Shown one piece after another: positions 8,008-16,815 of a DNA stretch of 64,000 bases; position 1 is the stretch's first letter; each line of letters starts with the position of its first letter. The notes beneath the pieces were generated by a model that worked only from the letters and a program-made list of their open reading frames with translations, made no database searches and was not told the origin of the DNA. The stretch is from the NCBI RefSeq assembly GCF_030433855.1, contig NZ_JARUXC010000010.1, forward strand, positions 1 to 64,000. The letters run 5' to 3'. The DNA comes from Agreia sp. PsM10. Lineage in GTDB: Bacteria; Actinomycetota; Actinomycetes; Actinomycetales; Microbacteriaceae. Both the position numbers and the translations under genes were made by a program.

Positions 8008-9170
8008 TCGACGTCATCGTCGTGATCGTGCTGCTCGCGGGCGCCGTCGCCGGCTACCGCATGGGGCTCGTGCGATCGCTCCTCGGCCTCGTCGGCGTCA
8101 TCGCCGGAGGCATCGGCGCGTACTTCGCGATCCCGCCGGTCGTCGCCTGGATTTCCGAACCGGAGTGGAGGATCGCCGGCGTCATCGGCACCGCATTCGT
8201 GCTCGTCACCATCGGCTACCTGCTGGGAGCCACGATCGGTCGGGTGATCGGCCGCGGCGTCGACAAGGCGAAGCTCGGATTCGTCGACCGCCTGCTCGGG
8301 CTCGTTGGTAGCGGAATCGCAGCCGTCCTCGTCGTGGTGACCGTCGCATCCGGTGTCTCGACCCTCGGTGTCGCGCCGCTCACCCAGGCCGTGGCGTCGT
8401 CGTCGATCCTGAAGACCCTCGACGGCCTCGTTCCCCCGCAGGTGACCAGTCTCCTGGCCCAGCTGCGCACCGCCGCCGTGACCGACGGCGCTCCCTGGGT
8501 CATCGACGCGCTCGGCGCGCCGAGCACGGCTCCCTCGATCCCGACGATCAGCACGGACAACCCGGCACTCACCGCCGCCGCGCAGTCCGTCGTACGCATC
8601 ACAGGGACTGCGTACGAGTGCGGGGTCACGATGTCGGGAAGCGGCTTCGCCGTCGCCACCGACAGGGTGGTCACGAACGCGCACGTCGTCGCCGGCATCT
8701 CCGAGCCCGTGGTCGAGGTTCCCGGGCAGTCTCCGCGCGCGGGCCGGATCGTCTACTTCGACCCGGCGGCGGACCTCGCCGTGATCGCCGTCGACGGGCT
8801 CCCCGCCGACGCGATCGAGCTGAGCGACACCCTGGCCCCGTCGAGTACGGCCGTCGTCGCCGGCTATCCGTTCGGAGGGCCGTTCTCGATCGCGGGTGCC
8901 GAGGTCCTCGCGGCCGGCCCTCTGCAGCTCATCACCGACGGAGCCGCCGGCACGACCCGGGATGCCTACACGCTGGCCGCCGACATCGAGCCCGGCAACT
9001 CCGGTGGGCCGCTGCTGACCGTGGACGGCCAGGTCGCCGGTGTCGTGTTCGCCAAGGCCAGCACCGTCGACAACGTCGGATACGCGCTCACCATGCAGGA
9101 GCTGTCGCCCGTTGCCGCGCAGGCACCGGGGCTCTCAGCCCCGGTGAGCACCGGAGACTGCGCCGGTTGA
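8004..9170 (+). CDS. MarP-like membrane serine protease (CvpA plus trypsin-like domain)
   Basis: This 388-residue protein has four N-terminal membrane helices (residues 1-120, CvpA/colicin V production-like: GYRMGLVRSLLGLVGVIAGG). An extracytoplasmic chymotrypsin-like domain follows. The catalytic triad is visible as His in VVTNAHVVAG, Asp in DPAADLAVIA and Ser in IEPGNSGGPLL. This is the layout of mycobacterial MarP, a periplasmic protease needed for acid and oxidative resistance through activation of cell-wall hydrolases. Two cysteines (YECG and GDCAG) may form a disulfide as in MarP. The GTG start overlaps the DUF4241 stop. Confidence 0.9.
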   Translation: MIDVIVVIVLLAGAVAGYRMGLVRSLLGLVGVIAGGIGAYFAIPPVVAWISEPEWRIAGVIGTAFVLVTIGYLLGATIGRVIGRGVDKAKLGFVDRLLGLVGSGIAAVLVVVTVASGVSTLGVAPLTQAVASSSILKTLDGLVPPQVTSLLAQLRTAAVTDGAPWVIDALGAPSTAPSIPTISTDNPALTAAAQSVVRITGTAYECGVTMSGSGFAVATDRVVTNAHVVAGISEPVVEVPGQSPRAGRIVYFDPAADLAVIAVDGLPADAIELSDTLAPSSTAVVAGYPFGGPFSIAGAEVLAAGPLQLITDGAAGTTRDAYTLAADIEPGNSGGPLLTVDGQVAGVVFAKASTVDNVGYALTMQELSPVAAQAPGLSAPVSTGDCAG

Positions 9171-9201
9171 TCCCGTCCGGTTGTCCCGATGAGGCTGCCT
9201 T

Positions 9202-9549
9202 TCAGAAGACGTCGTAATCGAGGCTCGCCTTGCCGTTCGCGCTCTCGATGCGGGCGGTGTTCTCGTGCGAGCTCGCCTGACGTCGCACTTCGTCGGCCAC
9301 GTTATGCGTCTCGGGCTCGGCATACGAGACGGCCTCGTGCTGACTCAGGATCTGGCTGGCCGGCCCGAGCACGAGGGTCACCGGCGTCGACTCTCCTTCT
9401 GTACTGAACCCGGGTACGACGACCACCTGGTTGCGACGATTGCGGGGAACGGTGGCGACGAAGTGCACGAGCGCGTCGGCCACTTCGTCGCTCGTGACAA
9501 AGGTTCCGCCTGCGTAGCTCATCCTTTTCATCTCTCTAGATTCACCCAT
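9202..9549 (-). CDS. Small hypothetical protein
   Basis: This protein of up to 115 residues begins MGESREMKRMSYAGGTFVTS; starts at the third methionine (MSYAGG) or second (MKRM) are also possible, since AGAGAG precedes them. It contains EVADALVHFVATVPRNRRNQ and VVVVPGFSTEGESTPVTLVL, a beta-rich core that could bind a small ligand or partner. It has no membrane helix or cysteine cluster. It lies tail to tail with the MarP-like gene. I do not recognise the family. Confidence 0.55.
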   Translation of the reverse strand: MGESREMKRMSYAGGTFVTSDEVADALVHFVATVPRNRRNQVVVVPGFSTEGESTPVTLVLGPASQILSQHEAVSYAEPETHNVADEVRRQASSHENTARIESANGKASLDYDVF

Positions 9550-9648
9550 CGACCTCTCGAAGACCCGGGCATTGTGATGACGGCATTACTGAGGTAGCAG
9601 CCGGGTGGACTTTCGCTCCAGGCCGCCCCACCCGTACGATGAGGACCC

Positions 9649-10443
9649 ATGCCGCCCGCACCCGCCCGAAGCGTCGTCCGCCGATTCTTCGATGGAACGG
9701 CCTATCTCGGTCGCGGCCTGAAGATGTGGGGAACCGACCCCCGACTGATGCTCGTCGGCGCGCTCCCGGCCCTCATCGTCGCCGCGGTGTATCTCGCCGC
9801 GCTCATCGTGCTCTTCGTCAACGCACCCGCCCTGGCGGAGTGGGCGACCCCCTTCGCCGACGGGTGGCCGGAGGGCTGGCGCACGGCAGTGCGGATCGCT
9901 GCCATCATCGCGTTCGTGGGCCTGGGCGCCCTGCTGGTGGTCTACACCTACACGGCCATCACGCTCGCGGTCGGCGACCCCTTCTACGAGAAGATCTGGC
10001 GGAGCGTCGAGAACCGGCTCGGCGGCATCCGGAACGAGGTCGAGATGCCGTTCTGGCCGGCCCTGCGCCGGGGCATCCTCGACGCCGTGCGAATCCTTGT
10101 CGCCACCGCGGCCATCGGGCTCGGCCTGTTCGTTCTGGGCTTCATCCCGATCGTCGGCCAGACCGTCGTGCCGATCGTCGGAGCCGCGGTCGCCGGCTGG
10201 TTCCTCGCGCTCGAACTGACCGGCAAGGCGTTCGACGCCCGGGGCCGCTCCCTGAAGGATCGTCGTCGGGCGCTTGCCGCCATCCGGCCCACGGCGCTCG
10301 GATTCGGTGTGGCGAGCTACCTCGTCTTCCTGATTCCGTTCGGCGCCGTGTTCGTGATGCCTGCAGCCGTGGCCGGCGCGACGTTGCTGTCGCGCGAGGC
10401 GCTCACCGACCCGCAGCGAGACGGGTCGGTGCCGGCGCTATGA
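9649..10443 (+). CDS. EI24 domain integral membrane protein
   Basis: This 264-residue protein has about five membrane helices, at residues 35-58, 80-112, 145-168, 170-190 and 225-250. N-terminal RRFFDGTAYLGRGLKMWGTD and the LAVGDPFYEKIWRSVENRLG block are typical of the EI24/CysZ-like family. CysZ proteins carry sulfate in proteobacteria, but actinobacterial EI24 proteins have no proven substrate. GAGGA lies three bases before the ATG, closer than usual. Its stop overlaps the tail of the convergent small gene by six bases. Confidence 0.85.
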   Translation: MPPAPARSVVRRFFDGTAYLGRGLKMWGTDPRLMLVGALPALIVAAVYLAALIVLFVNAPALAEWATPFADGWPEGWRTAVRIAAIIAFVGLGALLVVYTYTAITLAVGDPFYEKIWRSVENRLGGIRNEVEMPFWPALRRGILDAVRILVATAAIGLGLFVLGFIPIVGQTVVPIVGAAVAGWFLALELTGKAFDARGRSLKDRRRALAAIRPTALGFGVASYLVFLIPFGAVFVMPAAVAGATLLSREALTDPQRDGSVPAL

Positions 10444-10761
10444 GTTGCCGGGCTCGGAGTGCTCGTCGGGTTCCGGAACCGGCCTGAGGCCGCCCGTGCT
10501 GTTGGCCGCCAGCATCAGGTCCTCGATCCACACTCGATTGAGCGCGGGCGACTTGTTGCCGTAGAAGCGGAAATGAAGGGGGATCGAGGGGTGGATCCAG
10601 ATGGTGCTGCGGCCGCTGCCCTCTTCGGTACCGTGCTCCCACGACAGCATGAACGCCTCATTGCGTCGCAGCTTCGTCGAGATCACGACCTTGAGGTGAG
10701 CAAGCAGCCGATCCTCGAATTCGACGTCGGTGTCACCGGTGCCGTAGATCAGTCTGCCCAT
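10438..10761 (-). CDS. DUF7882 family small protein
   Basis: This 107-residue protein begins MGRLIYGTGDTDVEF and contains LAHLKVVISTKLRRNEAFML, SWEHGTEEGSGRSTIWIHPS and NKSPALNRVWIEDLMLAANS. This pattern belongs to a Microbacteriaceae family that databases often mislabel as ATP-dependent DNA ligase; no ligase motif is present. Family homologues start at MG-L-YG, which sets the start at 10761. However, a GGGGAG (10820-10815) five bases before a GTG at 10809 would add 16 residues and has the better ribosome-binding site. Function is unknown. Confidence 0.75.
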   Translation of the reverse strand: MGRLIYGTGDTDVEFEDRLLAHLKVVISTKLRRNEAFMLSWEHGTEEGSGRSTIWIHPSIPLHFRFYGNKSPALNRVWIEDLMLAANSTGGLRPVPEPDEHSEPGNS

Positions 10762-10903
10762 ATGAAAATCGTCCGTTCCTGACAAAGGGCCCACGCGGTC
10801 CAATTCCACGTGAGCTCCCCAGCGAACCTACCCCTAAATATGAGCTTTTGGGTTCGGGGTTGTCAAAAGTGCGGCCGGTGTGCGAAGAAGCACCGACCTC
10901 GCA

Positions 10904-11161
10904 TCAGTTCGAGCGAGCGACCAGAGCGTCTCTCGCGTCGTCGAACGACGCGTAGAGTCCGCAGAGATTTCCGCGGGCGTCGGTGAGTTTCATCTTCTCG
11001 CCCGGGGTGCCCTGCACCATCCCGGCGAATCGCCCGTCATGTCGCGCCAGCCAGACGCCATCGAAGACGAGTTCCCAGCGCAGGTGCGGCATCGCACGGT
11101 CGGGCGAGATCGATTCGGGTGCGGTCGTCGTCGAGGGCACGCTGTCGAATAACAGAGACAT
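10904..11161 (-). CDS. Small hypothetical protein
   Basis: This 85-residue protein begins MSLLFDSVPSTTTAPE and continues LRWELVFDGVWLARHDGRFA, GMVQGTPGEKMKLTDARGNL and FDDARDALVARSN. GGAGTGG lies about six bases before the ATG. It forms a group with two other small genes on the same strand (9202-9549 and 10438-10761) but is separated from them by promoters-sized gaps. I do not recognise a family and see no signal peptide. Confidence 0.6.
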   Translation of the reverse strand: MSLLFDSVPSTTTAPESISPDRAMPHLRWELVFDGVWLARHDGRFAGMVQGTPGEKMKLTDARGNLCGLYASFDDARDALVARSN

Positions 11162-11275
11162 GAATCCACTCCATTCCAGAGTTGTTTATGTCGTCAGGCT
11201 ATGCAAGGCTTCGCCCCCGAACAAGGGGTTTACGCCTCTCCCCGGGCACGCTACAGGCGGGTGTGATGACGGCCG

Positions 11276-12193
11276 CTAGGACGCCGGACGGTACCGGACA
11301 CCCCAGCTGAGCATCCACGACGTGCCCGGTTCGAGCCAGCGGACACCCTGCCCCGTGTTGAACGCATTCGCCGGGGCGGTCATCGGCTCGAGGGCGATGG
11401 CCATGCCCGTGCCCGTCTCGAAGGGGAACGCGCGGGGGTTGTACGCCTGGACCCAGGCGAAGTTCGCGTCCGTCCACAGTTCGACTCGGCGACCGTCGGG
11501 AGCGACGAGGGAGTGGATGTTCTGCCCACCCGTACCCGTCAGGGTTCCGAAGGCGTGGTTCAGGTCGACATCGGAGAGACGGCGCCCGGCGCGCAGGTCG
11601 AGTCCCGCCTCCTCGACACCGACCTCGGCGGTCGGAATGAAGGCGTCGTCGTACTCGTAAACGGTCTCCGCGGCGATGGTGAGCGTCAGATCCTCCGCCG
11701 GCACCGAGCCCACGACGAAGTAGGGGTGAGCGCCGACCGCGACAGGGGCAGGAGCATCCGACTCGTTCGTGATGGCGTGGGTCACGGTCAGACCGGCCTC
11801 ACTCAGCTCGTAGCTCACCGACGTGTCGAGCAGGAAGGGGTAGCCGTGCTGGGGGAAGACGCGGGCGTGCAGGGTGAGGAAGCCATCGCCCTGCTCGGCC
11901 ACGGTGTAGGCCGTGTTGCGCAGCAGTCCGTGCGTGGCATTGCCCGTCGACGGCTCCGTGATGTCGAGCTGCTGTGTCTTTCCGTCGAGCACCCACGCGC
12001 CCTTGGCGATGCGGTTCGGCCACGGAACGAGGACGATGCCCTGGCCCATCGGCGGCAGCGACGACTCGGGGTACTCCCGCACGACCTCGACTCCGTCGAG
12101 CACGAGGCCCCGGAGACCGGCGGCCAGCTCGGTGATCGTGGCCCGGGAATCGCCGAACTCCACGGAGAACTGGGTGCCTGTCGCTGCTGTCAC
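11276..12193 (-). CDS. Aldose 1-epimerase family protein
   Basis: This 305-residue galactose-mutarotase-like enzyme interconverts alpha and beta anomers of aldoses. Key segments are the NRIAKGAWVLDGKTQQL strand pair, the catalytic-site HGLLRN (histidine near residue 89), the second histidine in VAVGAHPYF, and the general-base glutamate in AIALEPMTAPANAFNT near the C-terminus. Length and order fit the actinobacterial aldose 1-epimerase group. It stands alone between small genes, so the sugar cannot be named from context. Confidence 0.9.
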   Translation of the reverse strand: MTAATGTQFSVEFGDSRATITELAAGLRGLVLDGVEVVREYPESSLPPMGQGIVLVPWPNRIAKGAWVLDGKTQQLDITEPSTGNATHGLLRNTAYTVAEQGDGFLTLHARVFPQHGYPFLLDTSVSYELSEAGLTVTHAITNESDAPAPVAVGAHPYFVVGSVPAEDLTLTIAAETVYEYDDAFIPTAEVGVEEAGLDLRAGRRLSDVDLNHAFGTLTGTGGQNIHSLVAPDGRRVELWTDANFAWVQAYNPRAFPFETGTGMAIALEPMTAPANAFNTGQGVRWLEPGTSWMLSWGVRYRPAS

Positions 12194-12258
12194 GGCATAA
12201 GCCTACGGCGTCGCCCGACCCAGGGCATCCGGATGCCGGGGGTCGGGCGACGTGCCGG

Positions 12259-12396
12259 TCAGGCGGCGGGCGCAGACCCGTCGGTCGGTTCCGGATCGGT
12301 GGGAAGCGACTCCTCGATCTCCTCGAGGACGTTCTCCTCTTTCTCGACGACCGTCTTCTTGCCCGGATCGTGAGGCTTGGGATGTTCGTGCGTCAT
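12259..12396 (-). CDS. Very small acidic protein (45 residues)
   Basis: The frame reads MTHEHPKPHDPGKK, then an acidic helix-prone middle (VVEKEENVLEEIEESL), then PTDPEPTDGSAPAA and TGA. GGAGGA at 12406-12401 lies four bases before the ATG, an excellent ribosome-binding site. Base 3 of most codons is G or C as in neighbouring genes. It sits between folD and the aldose epimerase on the same strand. I know of no named family. Confidence 0.65.
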   Translation of the reverse strand: MTHEHPKPHDPGKKTVVEKEENVLEEIEESLPTDPEPTDGSAPAA

Positions 12397-12438
12397 GCGT
12401 TCCTCCTTCATTGGTGGGGTCGTGCTCTCGCGCCGAGA

Positions 12439-13323
12439 CTAGGGGGTCGCGGCGTCGACCACGTTCTGTACCAGCAGGGCGCGGGTCATCGGCCCGACCC
12501 CGCCGGGCACCGGCGACAGGAACCCGGCGACCTCGGCGACGGCGGGATCGACGTCGCCCTTCAGCCTCGCCTTGCCCGTCTCCTCGTCGACGACGCGCGT
12601 GATGCCCACGTCGAGCACGGCGGCGCCCGGCTTGACCCACTCGGCCTTGATGAGACCGGGAACTCCGACGGCCGCGATCACGATGTCGGCGCGGCGCACC
12701 TCGGCCTCGAGATCGCGGGTGCGCGAGTGGGTGAGTGTGACGGTCGCGTCGATGCCCTTGCGGGTGAGCAGCAGCCCGAGGGGGCGACCGACGGTGAGCC
12801 CGCGCCCGACGATCACGACGTGCCTGCCGCTGAGCGGCACGTCGTAGCGGCGCAGGATCTCGACGATGCCGGCGGGGGTGCATGGAAGAGGCGCGGGTCG
12901 ACCGGAACTCGCCGAGGGATCGACCGTGAGCACGAGGCGCCCGAGATTCGTCGGGTGCAGACCGTCTGCGTCTTTGGCCGGATCGATGAGTTCGAGCATC
13001 GCGTTCTCGTCGATGCCGTTCGGCAGTGGGAGCTGCACGATGTAGCCCGTGACGAGCGGATCGGCGTTGAGCGCCTCGATGGCGTCGCGCACGTTCTGCT
13101 CGCTGGCCGTGGCCGGCAGGTCGACACGGATCGACTCGATGCCGACCTCGGCGCAGTCGCGGTGCTTGCCCGCGACGTACGAACGGGATGCGGGATCGTC
13201 TCCGACCAGCAGTGTTCCGAGGCCCGGGTGGATGCCCTGCTTCTTCAGCTCGACGACGCGCTGGGCCAGCTCTGCCTTGATGGCGGCCGCGGTGGCGACG
13301 CCGTCGAGGACGACGGCCGTCAC
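12439..13323 (-). CDS. folD: Bifunctional methylene-THF dehydrogenase / methenyl-THF cyclohydrolase
   Basis: This 294-residue cytoplasmic enzyme oxidises 5,10-methylene-THF with NADP+ and hydrolyses the product to 10-formyl-THF, feeding purine synthesis (purN and purH lie in this window). It shows the catalytic lysine in [15 protein letters not shown], the folate-site [10 protein letters not shown], the Rossmann [17 protein letters not shown] and the C-terminal [17 protein letters not shown] signature. The GTG start at 13323 overlaps the glyA stop by four bases. The pair turns serine-derived one-carbon units into formyl-folate. Confidence 0.97.
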   Translation of the reverse strand: MTAVVLDGVATAAAIKAELAQRVVELKKQGIHPGLGTLLVGDDPASRSYVAGKHRDCAEVGIESIRVDLPATASEQNVRDAIEALNADPLVTGYIVQLPLPNGIDENAMLELIDPAKDADGLHPTNLGRLVLTVDPSASSGRPAPLPCTPAGIVEILRRYDVPLSGRHVVIVGRGLTVGRPLGLLLTRKGIDATVTLTHSRTRDLEAEVRRADIVIAAVGVPGLIKAEWVKPGAAVLDVGITRVVDEETGKARLKGDVDPAVAEVAGFLSPVPGGVGPMTRALLVQNVVDAATP

Positions 13324-14603
13324 TGGACGAGCCCGGGGTAGAGCGGGAACGCCTGGGTGAGCGCGGTGACGCGCGTGCGGAGCGACGCGGTGTCGGCTCC
13401 CGGCTTCAGCGCCTCGGCGATGATGTCGGCCACCTCGGTGAACTCGACGTCGCCGAACCCGCGGGTCGCCAGCGCCGGCGTTCCGATGCGGAGACCGGAG
13501 GTGACCATCGGCGGGCGGGGGTCGAAGGGAACGGAGTTGCGGTTGACCGTGATGCCGACCTCGTGCAGCACGTCTTCGGCCTGCTGCCCGTCGAGGGGCG
13601 AGTTGCGCAGGTCGGCGAGCACGAGGTGCACCTCGGTGCCGCCCGTGAGCACGTCGAGGCCGCCGGCGCGCGAGTCCTCTGCGGTGAGGCGGTCGGCGAC
13701 GATGCGGGCGCCGTCGATGGTGCGCTGCTGGCGGTCGCGGAACTCGGGCTCCGCCGCGAGCTTGAACGCCGTGGCCTTGGCGGCGATGACGTGCATGAGC
13801 GGACCGCCCTGCTGGCCGGGGAAGACGTTCGAGTTGAGCTTCTTGGCCAGCTCGGTGTCGCGGCTGATGATGAAGCCGGAGCGGGGACCGCCGATGGTCT
13901 TGTGCACCGTCGACGACACGACATCGGCGAAAGGCACGGGCGACGGGTGCAGACCTGCCGCGACCAGCCCAGCGAAGTGGGCCATGTCGACCCAGAGCTT
14001 GGCGCCGACCTCGTCGGCGATGGCCCGGAACGCGGCGAAGTCGAGGTGACGGGGGTAGGCCGACCATCCGGCGATGATGACCTGCGGGCGGTGCTCGAGC
14101 GCCTTGTCGCGCACGACGTTCATGTCGACGAGGAACGTCTCCGGGTCGACCCCGTAGGAGACCGCGTTGTAGAGCTTGCCCGAGAAGTTCAGCTTCATGC
14201 CGTGGGTCAGGTGTCCGCCGTGGCTCAGTTCGAGCCCGAGGATGGTGTCGCCCGGGGTGGCGATCGCAGACAGCACGGCCGCGTTGGCCGTGGCTCCGGA
14301 GTGCGGCTGCACGTTCGCGTACTCGGCGTCGAAGAGGCTCTTCGCGCGGGCGATGGCCAGCTCTTCGGCGATGTCGACGAACTCGCATCCGCCGTAATAC
14401 CGACGGCCCGGGTAGCCCTCCGCGTACTTGTTGGTGAGCACGGAGCCCTGCGACTGCAGCACCGCGCGAGGAACGAAGTTCTCACTCGCGATCATCTCGA
14501 GCGTGTCGCGCTGGCGACCCAGCTCCTTCTCGAGGACCGCGTAGATCTCGGGATCGACGGTCTGGAGGGGTTCGTTGAACTTCGACGGCGTGTTATCAGA
14601 CAA
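13320..14603 (-). CDS. glyA: Serine hydroxymethyltransferase
   Basis: This 427-residue PLP enzyme converts serine and THF to glycine and methylene-THF. Visible are [17 protein letters not shown], the [16 protein letters not shown] signature, the pyridoxal lysine in [17 protein letters not shown], and [12 protein letters not shown]. The start is TTG at 14603 (MSDNTPSKF), six bases after an AGGAG. It precedes folD with a GTGA overlap, giving a two-gene folate operon; purU, which acts on formyl-folate, is about 3.7 kb away on the other strand. Confidence 0.97.
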   Translation of the reverse strand: MSDNTPSKFNEPLQTVDPEIYAVLEKELGRQRDTLEMIASENFVPRAVLQSQGSVLTNKYAEGYPGRRYYGGCEFVDIAEELAIARAKSLFDAEYANVQPHSGATANAAVLSAIATPGDTILGLELSHGGHLTHGMKLNFSGKLYNAVSYGVDPETFLVDMNVVRDKALEHRPQVIIAGWSAYPRHLDFAAFRAIADEVGAKLWVDMAHFAGLVAAGLHPSPVPFADVVSSTVHKTIGGPRSGFIISRDTELAKKLNSNVFPGQQGGPLMHVIAAKATAFKLAAEPEFRDRQQRTIDGARIVADRLTAEDSRAGGLDVLTGGTEVHLVLADLRNSPLDGQQAEDVLHEVGITVNRNSVPFDPRPPMVTSGLRIGTPALATRGFGDVEFTEVADIIAEALKPGADTASLRTRVTALTQAFPLYPGLVQ

Positions 14604-14895
14604 GACTGGCTCCTAAACATGACAGAAACGGAAAATGTCGCCGCGCGGACGACGGGGTGATGCAGTATCCGGATCGACCCAGGCGCGCGGCCGAATTCGT
14701 GTCAGTCGCTTCCCGATGGTGACCATCTGAACGCCAGTTGCGACACAAGGAAGCCTACATGAGGCATCCGCTATGATTTCTGGCACAAGTGGCGTCATAG
14801 ACGCCGCCCTCGCATGTCTCTTTATGTGAGGGGGGAATGGGGACCCCGCAGTAGTACCGTCCTGAATTCCCCTTTGATAAAGGAGTGTGCGCCAC
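14604..14895. promoter_or_regulatory. Divergent control region between glyA and the fused sigma factor gene
   Basis: These 292 bases carry the start regions of two divergent genes. I see a short palindrome, GATGGT-G-ACCATC (14715-14727), about 115 bases above the glyA start, which could be an operator. A five-base-pair hairpin CCTTT-GAT-AAAGG (14871-14883) partly covers the AGGAG of the sigma factor gene. I compared the glyA leader by eye with THF and glycine riboswitch cores and saw no match. Confidence 0.45.
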
Positions 14896-16785
14896 ATGGC
14901 CGCCCACCTCGATCCGCCCGCCCGACCGCTCGCCGACGCCTCAGACATGGAGCTGGTCGAGTTCACGCGGGCCGGCAACTCCGCCGCATTCGGCGAACTG
15001 TGGGTCCGCCACTCCAACGCCGGGCGAGCCGTCGCACGCAGCCACCGCTTCGATGCCGACGACCTCCTCTCCGAAGCCTTCGCCCGCGTCTTCCAGGCGA
15101 TCTCCGCCGGAGGCGGTCCCACCACCGCATTCCGCCCCTATCTCTTCACCACGATCCGCAACGTGTCGATGCAGTGGGCGCGCGCCAAGAGCGCCGACGC
15201 CAGCGAAGATCTAGACCTCATCGCCGATCCCTCGACAGAAGAAGACGCCTCCCTCGCCGCGCTCGACAAGAGCCTCACGGTCAACGCGTTCCGCAGCCTC
15301 CCCACACGGTGGCAGGAGGCCCTGTGGTACAGCGAGGTCGAGCAGCTCTCGTCTGCGGAGATCGCCCCGCTCCTCGGAATGAAGGCCAATGCCGTCTCGG
15401 CGCTCACCTACCGCGCACGCGAGGGACTGCGTCAGGCGTGGATCCAGGCGCACCTCCGGCGCACGACCGATCCGGAGTGCGCGGCCGCCATCGAGCGCCT
15501 CGGCTCGTTCACCCGCGGCACGCTCGGCGCGCGCGAATCCAAAAGGGTGCGCGATCACCTCGCCGGGTGCACCTCGTGCACCATCGTCGCCGATGAAGCA
15601 CGCCAGGTCGGTTCCCGCCTCGCCCTCGTTCTGCTGCCCCTCGCCGCCGGGGTCTCCGGTGCCGCGGGGTTCCTCTCGTGGATGCAGGCGGGCAGCGGCA
15701 CGGCAGGAGGGCTTGCGGCAGCCGCGACCATGCCGGCCGACCTCACCGCCTCGGGCTCCTCCTCCGCGAGCGCGAACAGCTCCGCGTCGTCGAGCGGCGG
15801 CACGTCCGCGGCAGCGGTCGCATCCGGCATCGGCGCCGCCGGCATCGTCGGCTCGGCCGTCGGAGCCCTGGCCCTCGCCGCCGCCGTCGTCGCGGCCGTC
15901 ACCCTCGGCCCCGGGCTGTTCGCGACCCCGGCAGACGACGCGTCATCCGCCGACCTCTCGTCCGACTCCGCGGCTACCGATCCAGGCGACTCTCGCAGCG
16001 GCTCCGACACGGCGGTCGTCGCCGACCCCGCGCCGGCCCCCACCACGTCGCCTGCGCCGACCACGGAGCCCGCACCCGCACCCGAACCGACGCGTCCGGG
16101 CCCGCCCGGCAGCCCCACGAAGCCCGCCGTCGCCCCGGAGCCGTCGCCGAACGACTCCCCCGCACCGAGCACACCGGCAGAGCCGTCGACGCCGCCGGTC
16201 GTCACGCCGGCCCCGCCCCCTGTCGAGCCCGAACCCGCGCCGGCGGCGCCGACCGTGGTCATCGAGCAGGCTGCCGACCATCTGACCTTCCCGGTGTTCA
16301 GCGGCACCGCAGAGCCGCTGTCATCGGTGCAGATCCTCGACACCGACGGCAATCCGCTCGTGTCCACCACGGCGGCCGACGACGGCACCTGGTCGATCTC
16401 CGACTTCGGCGAGAGCATCACCGGCGACCCCGCGGGTCGTGAGGTCGTCGTTCGACAGGTCGTCGACGGGGTCGAATCAGACCCGAGCGCGCCCCAGCAC
16501 CTCGTGGTTCTCGAGGCCCCGGTGATCGAGACGCCGCTCGAGGGAGACTCCGTTCCCGTGGGCAGCACCTACGAGATCGTCGTCTCGGGGGTGCCGGGGG
16601 CGAGCATCCAGCGCATCGTCAACGGCGCCGTCCGTGAGGACATCCACGCTCTCGACGGCGACGGCCTGTGGTCGCAGATCTACGGGGCGCCGACAGCCGG
16701 CCCGATCGAGCTCGGCATGCGCTACTACGACCCCGACTCGGGCAGATTCGGTCTGACCCGCGTCGTCACCTACATGCTCGACTGA
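14896..16785 (+). CDS. ECF sigma factor fused to zinc-finger, membrane and Ig-like regions
   Basis: This is a 629-residue protein. Residues 18-95 are sigma region 2 (MELVEFTRAGNSAAFGELW, DLLSEAFARVFQAI, TIRNVSMQWARAK). Residues 130-185 are region 4 (LPTRWQEALWYSEVEQLSSA, then an HTH). At about 215-235 an HxxxCxxC motif (HLAGCTSC) resembles the zf-HC2 anti-sigma finger. Hydrophobic stretches follow near 245-267 and 305-335, then a Pro/Thr/Ala-rich linker (340-435) and about two Ig-like repeats (440-629). AGGAG ten bases before the ATG at 14896 beats a GTG at 14887. It looks like a membrane-tethered sigma factor carrying its own anti-sigma element. Which side the Ig part faces depends on whether one or both hydrophobic segments span the membrane. 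Confidence 0.85.
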   Translation: MAAHLDPPARPLADASDMELVEFTRAGNSAAFGELWVRHSNAGRAVARSHRFDADDLLSEAFARVFQAISAGGGPTTAFRPYLFTTIRNVSMQWARAKSADASEDLDLIADPSTEEDASLAALDKSLTVNAFRSLPTRWQEALWYSEVEQLSSAEIAPLLGMKANAVSALTYRAREGLRQAWIQAHLRRTTDPECAAAIERLGSFTRGTLGARESKRVRDHLAGCTSCTIVADEARQVGSRLALVLLPLAAGVSGAAGFLSWMQAGSGTAGGLAAAATMPADLTASGSSSASANSSASSSGGTSAAAVASGIGAAGIVGSAVGALALAAAVVAAVTLGPGLFATPADDASSADLSSDSAATDPGDSRSGSDTAVVADPAPAPTTSPAPTTEPAPAPEPTRPGPPGSPTKPAVAPEPSPNDSPAPSTPAEPSTPPVVTPAPPPVEPEPAPAAPTVVIEQAADHLTFPVFSGTAEPLSSVQILDTDGNPLVSTTAADDGTWSISDFGESITGDPAGREVVVRQVVDGVESDPSAPQHLVVLEAPVIETPLEGDSVPVGSTYEIVVSGVPGASIQRIVNGAVREDIHALDGDGLWSQIYGAPTAGPIELGMRYYDPDSGRFGLTRVVTYMLD

Positions 16786-16815
16786 TCTGAAGCGCTGCCT
16801 CGGCAGCGATCAGTC
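16780..16815. terminator. Bidirectional terminator between convergent genes
   Basis: Outer arms GACTGAT (16780-16786) and ATCAGTC (16809-16815) enclose a tight inner hairpin CGCTGC-CTCG-GCAGCG (16793-16808). The structure spans the stop codons of the fused sigma factor gene and the convergent transporter gene, so it would close both transcripts. There is no marked T-run. Confidence 0.6.

Noticed and set aside
14604-14760. Possible riboswitch in the glyA leader
   Set aside because: By eye I found no THF- or glycine-riboswitch core. Only a 13-base palindrome is evident. A covariance-model search would decide.
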